Under the pieces are notes generated by a model. That model was not told the DNA's origin and searched no databases. It saw only the letters and a list, made by a program, of their open reading frames with translations. A DNA stretch of 64,000 bases from Pseudomonadota bacterium (GTDB lineage Bacteria > Pseudomonadota > Gammaproteobacteria > Burkholderiales > Burkholderiaceae_C). The position numbers were made by a program, and so were the translations under genes. Location of the stretch: the NCBI GenBank assembly GCA_021808525.1, contig JAKBBK010000007.1:1-64000 (forward strand). Reading direction: 5' to 3'. This document shows positions 35,624 to 44,236 of the stretch, piece by piece (within the stretch, counting starts at the first letter, position 1; each line of letters opens with the position of its first letter).

Positions 35624-36761
35624 GCCCCGGCGCATCCTCTACCTCAGCGGCACCCGTGCCGACTTCGGGTTGATGCGAGCCTGCCTGCGGCGCATCGCGG
35701 CGCACCCGCGCCTGCGTCTGCGCCTGGCGGTGACGGGCATGCACCTGTGCCCCGAGTTCGGGCACACGGTGGACGAAATCGAATCCAGCGGCCTGCCCAT
35801 CGCCGCGCGCATCGCGACCGACGTCGCAGCGCGCGACGGCGCGGGCATGGCGCGCGCGGTGGCGCAGACCCTGCTGGGCGTGACGGCGGAACTGCAGCGC
35901 GAACCCTGCGACGCCCTGCTGCTGCTGGGCGACCGCGGGGAGATGCTGGCCGGTGCCACGGCCGCGCTGCATTTGGGGGTTCCCGTGGTGCACCTGCACG
36001 GGGGCGAGCGCTCGGGCACCGTGGACGAGCCGATGCGCCACGCCATCTCCAAGCTGGCGACCTACCATTTCGCGGCCACGGCCGAATCGCGCGAGCGCCT
36101 GCTCGCCATGGGCGAGCCCCCCGAGCGGGTGTTCGTGGTGGGCGCCCCGGGGCTGGACGACATCGCCCGGCACGCGCTCGCTCCCCGCGAGCAGACCCTG
36201 CGGGCACTGGGCATCGACCCGGCGCGGGAATTCGTGCTGGTGGTGTTCCACCCGGTGGTGCAACAGGCCTCCCAGGCCGGGGAGCAGACCCGCGAGCTGC
36301 TCGCCGGCCTGCGCGCGGCCGGGGGCGGGCGGGATTTCGAGGTACTCTGGCTGGCTCCGAACGCGGATGCCGGCTCGGCGCATATCGAGGCCGCGCTGCG
36401 GGCTCCCGGGCCGGGCTGGCACCGCATCACCCATCTGCCGCGGGCCCGGTACCTGGACGCGCTGGCCCACGCCCGGGCGCTGGCGGGCAATTCCTCCTCG
36501 GGCATCATCGAGGCGGCGAGTTTCGGCACGCCGGTGCTGGACGTGGGGCTGCGCCAGCACCTGCGCGAACGCAACCCCGGGGTCCTGCACGCGCGGGCGC
36601 GGGCCGCGGACATCGCCGAGGCGCTGGCGCACCTGCTCCGCGCGCCGCGCCCCTCCGCGCATAATGTCTACGGCGACGGCCATGCCGGCGAGCGCATCGC
36701 GCGACTGCTCGCCGACATCGATCTGCACCCGGGCCTGTTGAACAAGACCCTGGCCTACTGA
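35604..36761 (+). CDS. legG: hydrolysing UDP-sugar 2-epimerase (NeuC/LegG-like)
   Basis: The 385-residue GT-B protein removes UDP and epimerises C2 of a UDP-HexNAc. It shows SGTRADFGLMRACLR at the N-terminus, LLLGDRGEMLAGATAA, HLHGGERSGTVDEPMRHAISK and GNSSSGIIEAASFGTPVLDVG. This set is typical of NeuC/LegG. Together with legI and legF it forms the core nonulosonate pathway. The start at 35604 lies inside legI; the ATG at 35616 is an alternative. Confidence 0.92.
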   Translation: MSTTMPEPRRILYLSGTRADFGLMRACLRRIAAHPRLRLRLAVTGMHLCPEFGHTVDEIESSGLPIAARIATDVAARDGAGMARAVAQTLLGVTAELQREPCDALLLLGDRGEMLAGATAALHLGVPVVHLHGGERSGTVDEPMRHAISKLATYHFAATAESRERLLAMGEPPERVFVVGAPGLDDIARHALAPREQTLRALGIDPAREFVLVVFHPVVQQASQAGEQTRELLAGLRAAGGGRDFEVLWLAPNADAGSAHIEAALRAPGPGWHRITHLPRARYLDALAHARALAGNSSSGIIEAASFGTPVLDVGLRQHLRERNPGVLHARARAADIAEALAHLLRAPRPSAHNVYGDGHAGERIARLLADIDLHPGLLNKTLAY

Positions 36762-36769
36762 AACCCGCC

Positions 36770-37465
36770 GTGACCGCCTCCTTCCCTTCCCTCCGCGCCC
36801 CCGCCGCCGCGCCGGGCGACGCGCCGGTGCTGGTGGTGTTCGGCGCCGGCGGCCACGGCCGCGTGGCCGCCGATGCCGCGCTGGCCAGCAGGGCCTGGAG
36901 CGCGGTGCTGGCCTGCGACCGGCGCGAGCAACTGTGGGGCAGCGAGCTGCTGCCCGGCCTGCGGGTGCTGGCTCCGGGCGCCTTGCGTGAACTGCCGCGC
37001 CCCTGGGGTCTGCATGTGGCCATCGGGGACAACGCCTCGCGTCGGCGCGAGGCACGCTCGCTGCTGCTCGACGAGGCGCGCGCGGCCTTCCTGGCCAGCG
37101 TGGTGCACCCGCTGGCCGCGCTGTCGCCCAGCGCCCAGCTCGGGCCGGGCTGCCTGCTGGCCGCGCATTGCGTGGTCGGCCCGCTGGCGCTGCTGGGTGA
37201 AGGGGTGATCGTCAACCACACGGCGGTGGTGGACCACGACTGCACGGTGGGGGCCTGGGCCCACGTGGCGCCGGGTGCGCGCCTGGGCGGCGCGGCGCGC
37301 GTGGGCGCCGGCGCGCTGCTGGGCTCGGGCTGCAGCCTGCTGCCCGGCTTGCGCGTGGGCGACAACAGCGTGCTGGGCGCCGGCGCGGTGGCCCTGCGGG
37401 ACCTTCCCGACTCCGAGCGCTGGGCCGGCGTTCCGGCGCGGCCCTTGCATCGCGCCCCCGTCTGA
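36770..37465 (+). CDS. sugar N-acetyltransferase (NeuD/PglD/LegH-like)
   Basis: The 231-residue enzyme has an N-terminal nucleotide-sugar-binding half (VLVVFGAGGHGRVAADAAL). Left-handed beta-helix hexapeptide repeats follow (LGEGVIVNHTAVVDHDCTVGAWAHVAPGARLGG). The His in VVDHD is the likely catalytic base. It would acetylate the 4-amino group formed by the aminotransferase. The GTG start is at 36770, after an 8-nt gap. Confidence 0.88.
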   Translation: MTASFPSLRAPAAAPGDAPVLVVFGAGGHGRVAADAALASRAWSAVLACDRREQLWGSELLPGLRVLAPGALRELPRPWGLHVAIGDNASRRREARSLLLDEARAAFLASVVHPLAALSPSAQLGPGCLLAAHCVVGPLALLGEGVIVNHTAVVDHDCTVGAWAHVAPGARLGGAARVGAGALLGSGCSLLPGLRVGDNSVLGAGAVALRDLPDSERWAGVPARPLHRAPV

Positions 37466-37492
37466 AACCTCCGTGCCCTCCTCCTTCCGGCC

Positions 37493-38992
37493 ATGAGTCC
37501 CCAACGTTTCGAATCCCTGCTGGTCGCGCCCGACACCTCGCTGCTGCAGGCCATGTCGCGCCTGGACGCCACCGCCCAGGGCGTGCTGCTGGTGGTCGAC
37601 GCCTCGCGGCGCCTGTTGCGCACCATCACCGACGGCGACCTGCGCCGGGCCACGCTGGCCGGGGCCTCGCCGCGGGCGGCGCTGGGCTCGCTGCCCGGCG
37701 GGCCGGCGCAGACCGTGGGGCTCGGCGCCTCCATGCACGACGTGCTGCAGCTCATGGACGCGCGGCGCATCGACCACGTTCCGGTACTCGACGACGACGG
37801 GCGGGTGGTGGACCTGGTCACTCGGCGCGAACTCTCGCGACGCACCTACCTGTCGGCGCCGCACCTGGGGGACGACGAGGCCTCGCTGGTGCGCGAGGCC
37901 TTCGAATCCAACTGGATCGCGCCGCTGGGCCCGCATGTGGACGCCTTCGAGCGCGAGCTGGCCGACTACGTCGGCGTGGGCCACGCGGCGGCCACCAGCT
38001 CCGGCACCGCGGCATTGCACCTGGGCCTGCGCCTGCTCGGCGTGGGTCCCGGCGACGCGGTGCTGTGTTCCAGCCTGACCTTCGTGGCCAGCGCCAATCC
38101 CATTCGCCAGCTCGGTGCGGTCCCGGTGTTCGTCGACTCCGAGCCCGAGGGCTGGAGCATGTCGCCCGAGGCCTTGCGCACGGCGCTGTCGCAGCTCGGG
38201 GCCGAAGGCCTGCGGCCCAAGGCCGCGGTGGTGGTGAACCTGTACGGCCAGAGCGCGCGCATGGACGAGTTGATTCCGCTGCTCGACGAGGCCGGCGTGC
38301 CCATGCTGGAGGATGCCGCGGAGTCGCTGGGAGCGACCCTGGGCGGGCGCGCCAGTGGCAGTTTCGGGCGCCTGGCGCTGTTCTCCTTCAACGGCAACAA
38401 GATCATCACCACCTCCGGCGGCGGCATGCTGGTGGGCGAGGACCCGGGCCTGATCGCGCATGCGCGCAAGCTGTCGACCCAGGCCCGCGAGCCGGCGCGG
38501 CACTACGAACACGTGGAGGACGGCTACAACTACCGGCTCAGCAACGTGCTGGCGGGCATCGGCCGCGGCCAGCTGCGCGTGCTCGACCAGCGCGTGCGCC
38601 GGCGCCGCGAGATCTTCGCGTTCTACGCGCGCGAACTCGCCGCCGTCCAGGGGCTGCGCTGGATGGTCGAGCCGCAAGGCCACGTGGGCACGCGCTGGCT
38701 GTCGGCCTTCACGCTGGACCTGCCCGAGGCCTCGCGGCGCCGCGACGCGCTGCTCGATTTCCTCGAGCGCCACAACGTCGAGGCGCGCCCGGTGTGGAAG
38801 CCCATGCACCTGCAGCCGCTGTACGCCGGCAGCCGCTACTTCCCGCATGCGCCGGGCGAGGACGTATCGCGGGCCCTGTTCGAGGGCGGCGTGTGCCTGC
38901 CCTCGGGCTCCAACATGGACGATACGCAACTGGCCCATGTGTGCGAGCTGCTGCTGCGCGGCCTGCAACTCGTCGCCGGTGGCTCGCGATGA
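37493..38992 (+). CDS. CBS-domain/DegT aminotransferase fusion (LegC/PglE-like)
   Basis: The 499-residue protein is a fusion. Residues about 1-115 hold a pair of CBS domains (RTITDGDLRRATLAGA, RIDHVPVLDDDGRVVDLVT). About 125-490 is a DegT/DnrJ/EryC1 PLP aminotransferase with SSGTAALHLGLRLLGVGPGD, EDAAESLGATLGGR and the Schiff-base Lys in FSFNGNKIITTSGGGM. Aminotransferases of nonulosonate routes usually lack CBS domains. CBS domains may sense a nucleotide and gate the pathway (inference). It overlaps the next gene by 4 nt. Confidence 0.9.
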   Translation: MSPQRFESLLVAPDTSLLQAMSRLDATAQGVLLVVDASRRLLRTITDGDLRRATLAGASPRAALGSLPGGPAQTVGLGASMHDVLQLMDARRIDHVPVLDDDGRVVDLVTRRELSRRTYLSAPHLGDDEASLVREAFESNWIAPLGPHVDAFERELADYVGVGHAAATSSGTAALHLGLRLLGVGPGDAVLCSSLTFVASANPIRQLGAVPVFVDSEPEGWSMSPEALRTALSQLGAEGLRPKAAVVVNLYGQSARMDELIPLLDEAGVPMLEDAAESLGATLGGRASGSFGRLALFSFNGNKIITTSGGGMLVGEDPGLIAHARKLSTQAREPARHYEHVEDGYNYRLSNVLAGIGRGQLRVLDQRVRRRREIFAFYARELAAVQGLRWMVEPQGHVGTRWLSAFTLDLPEASRRRDALLDFLERHNVEARPVWKPMHLQPLYAGSRYFPHAPGEDVSRALFEGGVCLPSGSNMDDTQLAHVCELLLRGLQLVAGGSR

Positions 38993-40854
38993 GCCGGCTG
39001 GGGGATGCCTGGCGTCGCACCGGGGCGGCGGCCGTGCTGGACGCGGAACTGGTCGCGCTGGCCTGGGTCGCGGCCTTCGTGTTCCGGTTCAGCCTGCTGC
39101 GCAACAACGCGCCGGCCAATGTCATGCACATCGTGGCCGTCACGCTGCCCATGGCGGTGCTGGCCTGGGGCGCGGCGCTGGGATGGTTCGGCATCTACCG
39201 CAGCGCCTGGCGCCACGCCAGCCTGCCCGACGTATGGCGCCTGGTGCGCGCCTGCGCGGTGGCCGCGCTGGCGCTGGCGGCTCTGCTGCTGGTCATCCGC
39301 GTGCCCAATTTCCCGCGCTCCATCGTGCTCATCCATCCGCTGCTGGCGGGCGGCGCGCTGCTGGCGCTGCGCCTGGCGCAGCGCCAGCTCGCCGAGCGCA
39401 GCCACCGCGGCGCTCCGGGAGAGGCCAGGCCGCTGCTGCTGCTGGGCAGCGTGGACGACGCGGCGCCCGCCTTGCAAAGCCTGCGCGCCACGCGCCTGTG
39501 GCGGGCGGTGGCGGTGTACAGCCCGCTGGAGGCGGAAGCCGGCGCGCGCCTGCAGGACATTCCCGTGCTCGGCCCGCCGCGCGCGCTGGCCGAGGTGGCG
39601 CGCGAATTCGGCGCCCAGCATGCGCTGGTGGCGGGCAGCGCCGGCTCGGCCACGCGCCGGCTGCTGCTCGAAAAGGCCAGTGGAGCCCGCCTGGCGCTGC
39701 TCACGCTGCCGCGCGCCGACGACTGGCTGCAGCAGGGCGCGGCCTCGGCGGTGCCGCGCAACCTGGAGCTCGATGACCTGCTGGGTCGCGCCGCGGTGCA
39801 GCTCGACGTGCGCGGCCTGTCGGACCTGCTGGCCGGCCAATGCGTGCTGGTGACCGGCGCGGGCGGCTCCATCGGTTCGGAACTGTGCCGCCAGATCGCG
39901 CGCTTCGGGGTCGGCCGGCTGGTGTGCCTGGACATGTCCGAGTTCGCCATCTACCAGCTCGAGCAGGAGCTGCGCGCGCGCCACCCGGACATGCCGGCCG
40001 TGTTCCTCACCGCCAACGTGCGCGACGCCACGCGCCTGCGCGTGCTGTTCGAGCGCCAGCGCCCGGCCGTGGTGTTCCACGCCGCGGCCTACAAGCATGT
40101 GCCGCTGATGGAGCAGGACAACGCGATCGAGGCGCTGCGCACCAATGTGCTGGGCACCATCCACTCGGCGCGCGCCGCCGCGCTCAGCGGGGCGCGGCGC
40201 TTCGTGCTCGTGTCCACCGACAAGGCGGTGAACCCGACCAATGTGATGGGCGCCAGCAAGCGCCTGGCCGAGCGCGCGCTGCAGGTGCTGGCGCACGAGC
40301 ATCCCGGCACGCGCATGGTGGCGGTGCGATTCGGCAATGTGCTGGGCTCCAGCGGCAGCGTGGTGCCGCGCTTCGCGCAGCAGATCGCCGCCGGCGGTCC
40401 GGTCACGGTCACCCACCCGGACATCGTGCGCTATTTCATGACCATCCCCGAGGCCGCGCAGCTGGTGCTGCAGGCCGCGCTGATGGGCGACAGCGGCCAG
40501 ATCTACGTGCTCGACATGGGCGAGCCGGTGCGCATCGTCGAGCTGGCTCGGCTGATGATCCGGCTGTCCGGGCGCGACGAGGACGAAATCCCCGTGGTGT
40601 TCACGGGACTTCGTCCGGGCGAGAAACTGTACGAGGAACTGCTGGCCGACGACGAGACCACGCTGCCCACGCCGCACCCGAAGCTGCGCGTGGCGCGCCA
40701 CAGCGACGTAGAGGGGCCGCGCGTGGACCTCGAGGAACTGCAACGGCGCATCGCCATCGGCGGCGAGGAGCCCGAAGCCGCGGCGGTGAAGCAGCTGCTG
40801 GCGTCCCTGGTGCCGGAATACCGACCGCAACTTGCTCCGGAGGGCAATGCATGA
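38989..40854 (+). CDS. membrane UDP-GlcNAc 4,6-dehydratase (PglF/WbpM/CapD-like)
   Basis: The 621-residue protein has four N-terminal transmembrane helices (about 15-120), a CoA-binding-like Rossmann region, then a short-chain dehydrogenase domain (about 280-600). NAD site: LVTGAGGSIGSELCRQI. Catalytic region: LVSTDKAVNPTNVMGASKRLAE. GLRPGEKLYEELL is the family tail. It should make the 4-keto-6-deoxy sugar at the start of the legionaminic or bacillosamine route. In the gene order it comes last of the glycan enzymes. Confidence 0.92.
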   Translation: MSRLGDAWRRTGAAAVLDAELVALAWVAAFVFRFSLLRNNAPANVMHIVAVTLPMAVLAWGAALGWFGIYRSAWRHASLPDVWRLVRACAVAALALAALLLVIRVPNFPRSIVLIHPLLAGGALLALRLAQRQLAERSHRGAPGEARPLLLLGSVDDAAPALQSLRATRLWRAVAVYSPLEAEAGARLQDIPVLGPPRALAEVAREFGAQHALVAGSAGSATRRLLLEKASGARLALLTLPRADDWLQQGAASAVPRNLELDDLLGRAAVQLDVRGLSDLLAGQCVLVTGAGGSIGSELCRQIARFGVGRLVCLDMSEFAIYQLEQELRARHPDMPAVFLTANVRDATRLRVLFERQRPAVVFHAAAYKHVPLMEQDNAIEALRTNVLGTIHSARAAALSGARRFVLVSTDKAVNPTNVMGASKRLAERALQVLAHEHPGTRMVAVRFGNVLGSSGSVVPRFAQQIAAGGPVTVTHPDIVRYFMTIPEAAQLVLQAALMGDSGQIYVLDMGEPVRIVELARLMIRLSGRDEDEIPVVFTGLRPGEKLYEELLADDETTLPTPHPKLRVARHSDVEGPRVDLEELQRRIAIGGEEPEAAAVKQLLASLVPEYRPQLAPEGNA

Positions 40855-41549
40855 ATGGCAGCGCGCAATACGTGCTGGAGGCGCGCGACGTGCGCAAGCG
40901 CTACGCCGGCGGACCGCAGACCGTGGAAGTGCTGGCCGGCGCCTCGCTGCGCCTGCAGGCGGGCCAGTCGCTGGCCATCACGGGGGCCTCGGGCTCCGGC
41001 AAGAGCACCCTGCTGCACCTGCTGGGCGGACTCGACCTGGCGGACGCCGGACACATCGAGGTCTGCGGCGCGAGCTGGGCCGGCATGTCGCCGGCGCAGC
41101 AGGGCCAGTGGCGCAACCGGCATGTCGGATTCGTGTACCAGTTCCACCACCTGCTGCCCGAGTTCAGCGCCCTGGACAACGTGATGATGCCCCTGCGCAT
41201 TCGCCGCGTCGCGGCCGCGCAGGCGCAGCAGCGGGCGAGCGCGCTGCTGGAGCAGGTGGGCCTGGCCTCGCGCCTGCGCCACCGCCCGGCCGAGCTCTCC
41301 GGGGGCGAGCGCCAGCGCGTGGCCCTGGCGCGCGCGCTGGTCACCCAGCCGGCGCTGCTGCTGGCCGACGAGCCGACCGGCAACCTCGATGCCGAGTCCG
41401 CCGACGTGGTGTTCCGCCTGATCGAGACCATGGCGCGCGAGCATGGCAGCGCGATGGTGCTGGTCACGCACGACGCGGCCCTGGCCGCGCGCTGCGGCCG
41501 CGCGCTGCACCTGCAGCACGGCATGCTGCACGAGGCCACGCAGGCCTGA
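40851..41549 (+). CDS. lolD: lipoprotein-releasing ABC transporter ATPase LolD
   Basis: The 232-residue ATPase has Walker A GASGSGKST, Q-loop region YQFHHLLPEFSALDNVMMPL, signature LSGGERQRVALARAL and Walker B LLLADEPTGNLD. The QFHHLLPEF segment is typical of LolD. It normally works with LolCE to release lipoproteins. Neither lolC nor lolE is in this window. It overlaps the dehydratase gene by 4 nt, so its expression is tied to the glycan unit. Confidence 0.9.
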   Translation: MNGSAQYVLEARDVRKRYAGGPQTVEVLAGASLRLQAGQSLAITGASGSGKSTLLHLLGGLDLADAGHIEVCGASWAGMSPAQQGQWRNRHVGFVYQFHHLLPEFSALDNVMMPLRIRRVAAAQAQQRASALLEQVGLASRLRHRPAELSGGERQRVALARALVTQPALLLADEPTGNLDAESADVVFRLIETMAREHGSAMVLVTHDAALAARCGRALHLQHGMLHEATQA

Positions 41550-41559
41550 TCAGGCCCGA

Positions 41560-44184
41560 TCAGGCCTGCGCGCGCAGGTAATCGCCGGCGCAGCGCAGCA
41601 GATGGTCCAGCGCCGACTGGGCCATGGCGTCGTCGGCGTCGGGGCCGGCGGCCATCCAGTCGCGGAACATCGCGTACAACTCGGCGTAGGCCATGGACAG
41701 CGGGTGCTGCGCGCCCAGGCCCGAGGCCCGCAGCCAGCGCCCCACCGGGCCTTCGGAGGGCTCGCGGCTCATGATCAGCGGCGGCTTGGGCTCCGGATAG
41801 TGACGCGCGATCAGCAGGTCGGTGTCCAGCGCCACCAGTTGCTCGGCCACGCAGCTGAGCAGCCCGGCCTGGCGCGGCGCGCGCCGCGGCTGCCAGCCGG
41901 CCAGCCAGGTCTCGAATTCCGGCGCGGGCATGGGGCGGGCGATGCCCCAGCCCTGGGCCTGCGGCACGCGCAACGCGCGCAGGGCATCGACGATGTCGGG
42001 CGTCTCCGCCCCCTCGGCCACGAAATCCACCCCCAGGCCGCGCGCCAGCTGGGCCAGGCTCTGCACGAAGCGCAGGTCCTGCGGGTTGTCGGCCAGGCCG
42101 CGGATGAAGCCCTGGTCCAGCTTGATGATGTCGATGGGCAGTTCCTTCACCCGCAGCAGCGAGGAGTAGGCACTGCCCACATCGTCCAGCGCGATGCGAC
42201 AGCCGAAGGCGCGCAGCGCGCTCAGCGTGTCCTGCGCGCTGGCGAAGGAGAGAAAGTCGTTGTGCTCGAGCAGTTCCAGCACCATGCGCTGCGGCGGCAG
42301 GCCGCTGCTGGCGGCCACCTCGCGAACCGTGTCCAGCGCCTCGCCGGAGGCCAGCAGCAGAGGATCGATGTTGACCGCCACGGTGAGCTCGGCGCCGCAT
42401 TCACGCTGCCAGCGCAGCGCGTCCTCGGCGGCCTGGCGCAGCACGGCCACGGTCATCGCCACCAGGCCGTCGCGTCCGAGCTGGTGGATGAAGTCCAGCG
42501 GCCCGATCAGGCGCCCGTGGCCGTCGTCCAGTCGCGCCAACGCCTCCACCTCGACCACGCGGGAACTGTTCATGTCCACCACCGGCTGGTAGTGCACGCG
42601 CAGCCCGCCATGGCCGAAACGCTCGCGCACCAGGCGCAGGTGCTGGTAGTGGTCGCGGTCCACCTCGGGCTGGTACAGGCGCCAGAAGGGCGCATCGCTG
42701 CCGCGTGGCTGGCGCTTGATCGCGTACAGCGCCTGGTCGGCGTGGCGCAGCAACTCGTCGGGGTCGCTCGAATCCTCGGGGTAGACGGTCAGGCCCAGGC
42801 TGGCGCGGATCTGCAGCACGCTGTCCCCGGGAGGCAGGGTCACCGGCTCGACGATGCACTGGCGAATGCGCGTGAGCATGGGCTCCAGGTCCTCGCGCGC
42901 CACCATGCCCTGCATGACCAGCACGATCTCGTCGCCGCCCAGGCGCGCCACCATGTCGGAGGAGCGCACGGCCTCGACCAGGCGCGCCGCCACGGTGCGC
43001 AGCAAGGCGTCGCCGGCGGCGTGCCCGTGGTTGTCGTTGATCTGCTTGAAGTCGTCGAAGTCCAGGATGCCCACGGCGACGAAACCACCCTGCGCATCGG
43101 CCTGGGCCAGCAGATCCTGCAGGCGCGAGCGCAGGCCGCGGCGATTGAGCAGGCCGGTCAGCGGATCGTGCTCGGCCAGCCAGGAGATGTGGTGGTGCTC
43201 CTGCTGCAGGCGGCGACGCAGGTCGAAGGCGTCCAGCGCGTGCCCGAGCAGGCGCGCGACCCGCTCCAGCAATTCCAGCACGGCGGGGGTGAACACCCCC
43301 GCGCGCCCGGACGCCACGCCGAGCAGCGCCCAGCGATGGCCGCCGCGCGGAATCGGCACCATGGCCACCGCGCGCATGCCCAGGCGCCGCAGGCTCTCGC
43401 GGTACTGCCCCAGCCCGACGTCGGCCAGGTAATCGTTGCTGTACTGCAGCGTGCGGCTGTTCCAGGCACGCGCGGCCAGGCTGCGCTCGGACTGATCCCC
43501 CAGCACATTGGGTCGGTACCAGTCCTCGCCGACATGCGCGCTGCCGGCCTGGGCCAGCAGGTCCACGAAACCCTGCTGCCCGGCGCGCCCGATCAGCACG
43601 GCCTGGAACAAGCCGGAGTCGGCCAGGCGCTCGCAGGCCCTTTGCAGCATGTCACCCAGGTCGCCGGCCGAAAGCACCAGCTCCTCCTCGGCCAGCAGCG
43701 CTCGGTACAGGCCCTGCGTGGTCTCGTGCTCGCGCTGCTGCTCGCGGCGCCGCGTGACGTCCTCGAGCAGGCCCAGGTAGTAGCGCGGGCGGGCGCGCGC
43801 GGAGCCTCCCGCCGGCAACGGAGACAGTTGCAGCGAGACCCAGGTCTCGCTGCCGTCGCCGCCCCGGTTGCACAGCTCCACCTGGCAGGAGCGCGCCTCG
43901 GCCAGCGCGGCGCGTACTTCCTGCAGGGCCGGCTGCTCGCCCGCCTCGCCCTGCAGGAAGCGGGCGCGCGCGCCCAGCGCATGCTCCGCGCTGGTGCCGA
44001 TGAGCCGGCAATAGGCGGGGTTCACGTACAGCAGCGGGAAATCCCCCTCGCGTGCGTCGGCGATCATCACGCCCAGGCTCATCGCCTCGAGCACGGCGCG
44101 CCAGCCGGCCGCGCCCGGCACGTCCCAGGCGGCGGGCTCGGACTTCGACGTTGAATGCGCGGGCGCTTGCATGGCGCACAGCAT
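41560..44184 (-). CDS. PAS-GAF-GGDEF-EAL c-di-GMP signalling protein
   Basis: The 874-residue protein has a PAS domain (about 25-150), a GAF domain (about 165-325), GGDEF (about 335-500) and EAL (about 520-765). A further ~105-residue helical C-terminal segment follows. The GGDEF active site reads GGDEI, so the last residue is not Phe. The EAL domain keeps E(ALAR), the Asn in VNIDP, Glu in ELLEH, DD in LDDVGS, K(LD), AEGAE and QG, so phosphodiesterase activity is plausible. No transmembrane helices. The starts 44184 and 44172 are both possible. It may affect the pel locus in the same region (inference). Confidence 0.9.
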   Translation of the reverse strand: MLCAMQAPAHSTSKSEPAAWDVPGAAGWRAVLEAMSLGVMIADAREGDFPLLYVNPAYCRLIGTSAEHALGARARFLQGEAGEQPALQEVRAALAEARSCQVELCNRGGDGSETWVSLQLSPLPAGGSARARPRYYLGLLEDVTRRREQQREHETTQGLYRALLAEEELVLSAGDLGDMLQRACERLADSGLFQAVLIGRAGQQGFVDLLAQAGSAHVGEDWYRPNVLGDQSERSLAARAWNSRTLQYSNDYLADVGLGQYRESLRRLGMRAVAMVPIPRGGHRWALLGVASGRAGVFTPAVLELLERVARLLGHALDAFDLRRRLQQEHHHISWLAEHDPLTGLLNRRGLRSRLQDLLAQADAQGGFVAVGILDFDDFKQINDNHGHAAGDALLRTVAARLVEAVRSSDMVARLGGDEIVLVMQGMVAREDLEPMLTRIRQCIVEPVTLPPGDSVLQIRASLGLTVYPEDSSDPDELLRHADQALYAIKRQPRGSDAPFWRLYQPEVDRDHYQHLRLVRERFGHGGLRVHYQPVVDMNSSRVVEVEALARLDDGHGRLIGPLDFIHQLGRDGLVAMTVAVLRQAAEDALRWQRECGAELTVAVNIDPLLLASGEALDTVREVAASSGLPPQRMVLELLEHNDFLSFASAQDTLSALRAFGCRIALDDVGSAYSSLLRVKELPIDIIKLDQGFIRGLADNPQDLRFVQSLAQLARGLGVDFVAEGAETPDIVDALRALRVPQAQGWGIARPMPAPEFETWLAGWQPRRAPRQAGLLSCVAEQLVALDTDLLIARHYPEPKPPLIMSREPSEGPVGRWLRASGLGAQHPLSMAYAELYAMFRDWMAAGPDADDAMAQSALDHLLRCAGDYLRAQA

Positions 44185-44236
44185 AGCCTGCCCCGGGCGA
44201 CGGCGGCTGCGCCCGACGCCACCGGCCTGACGGGGA

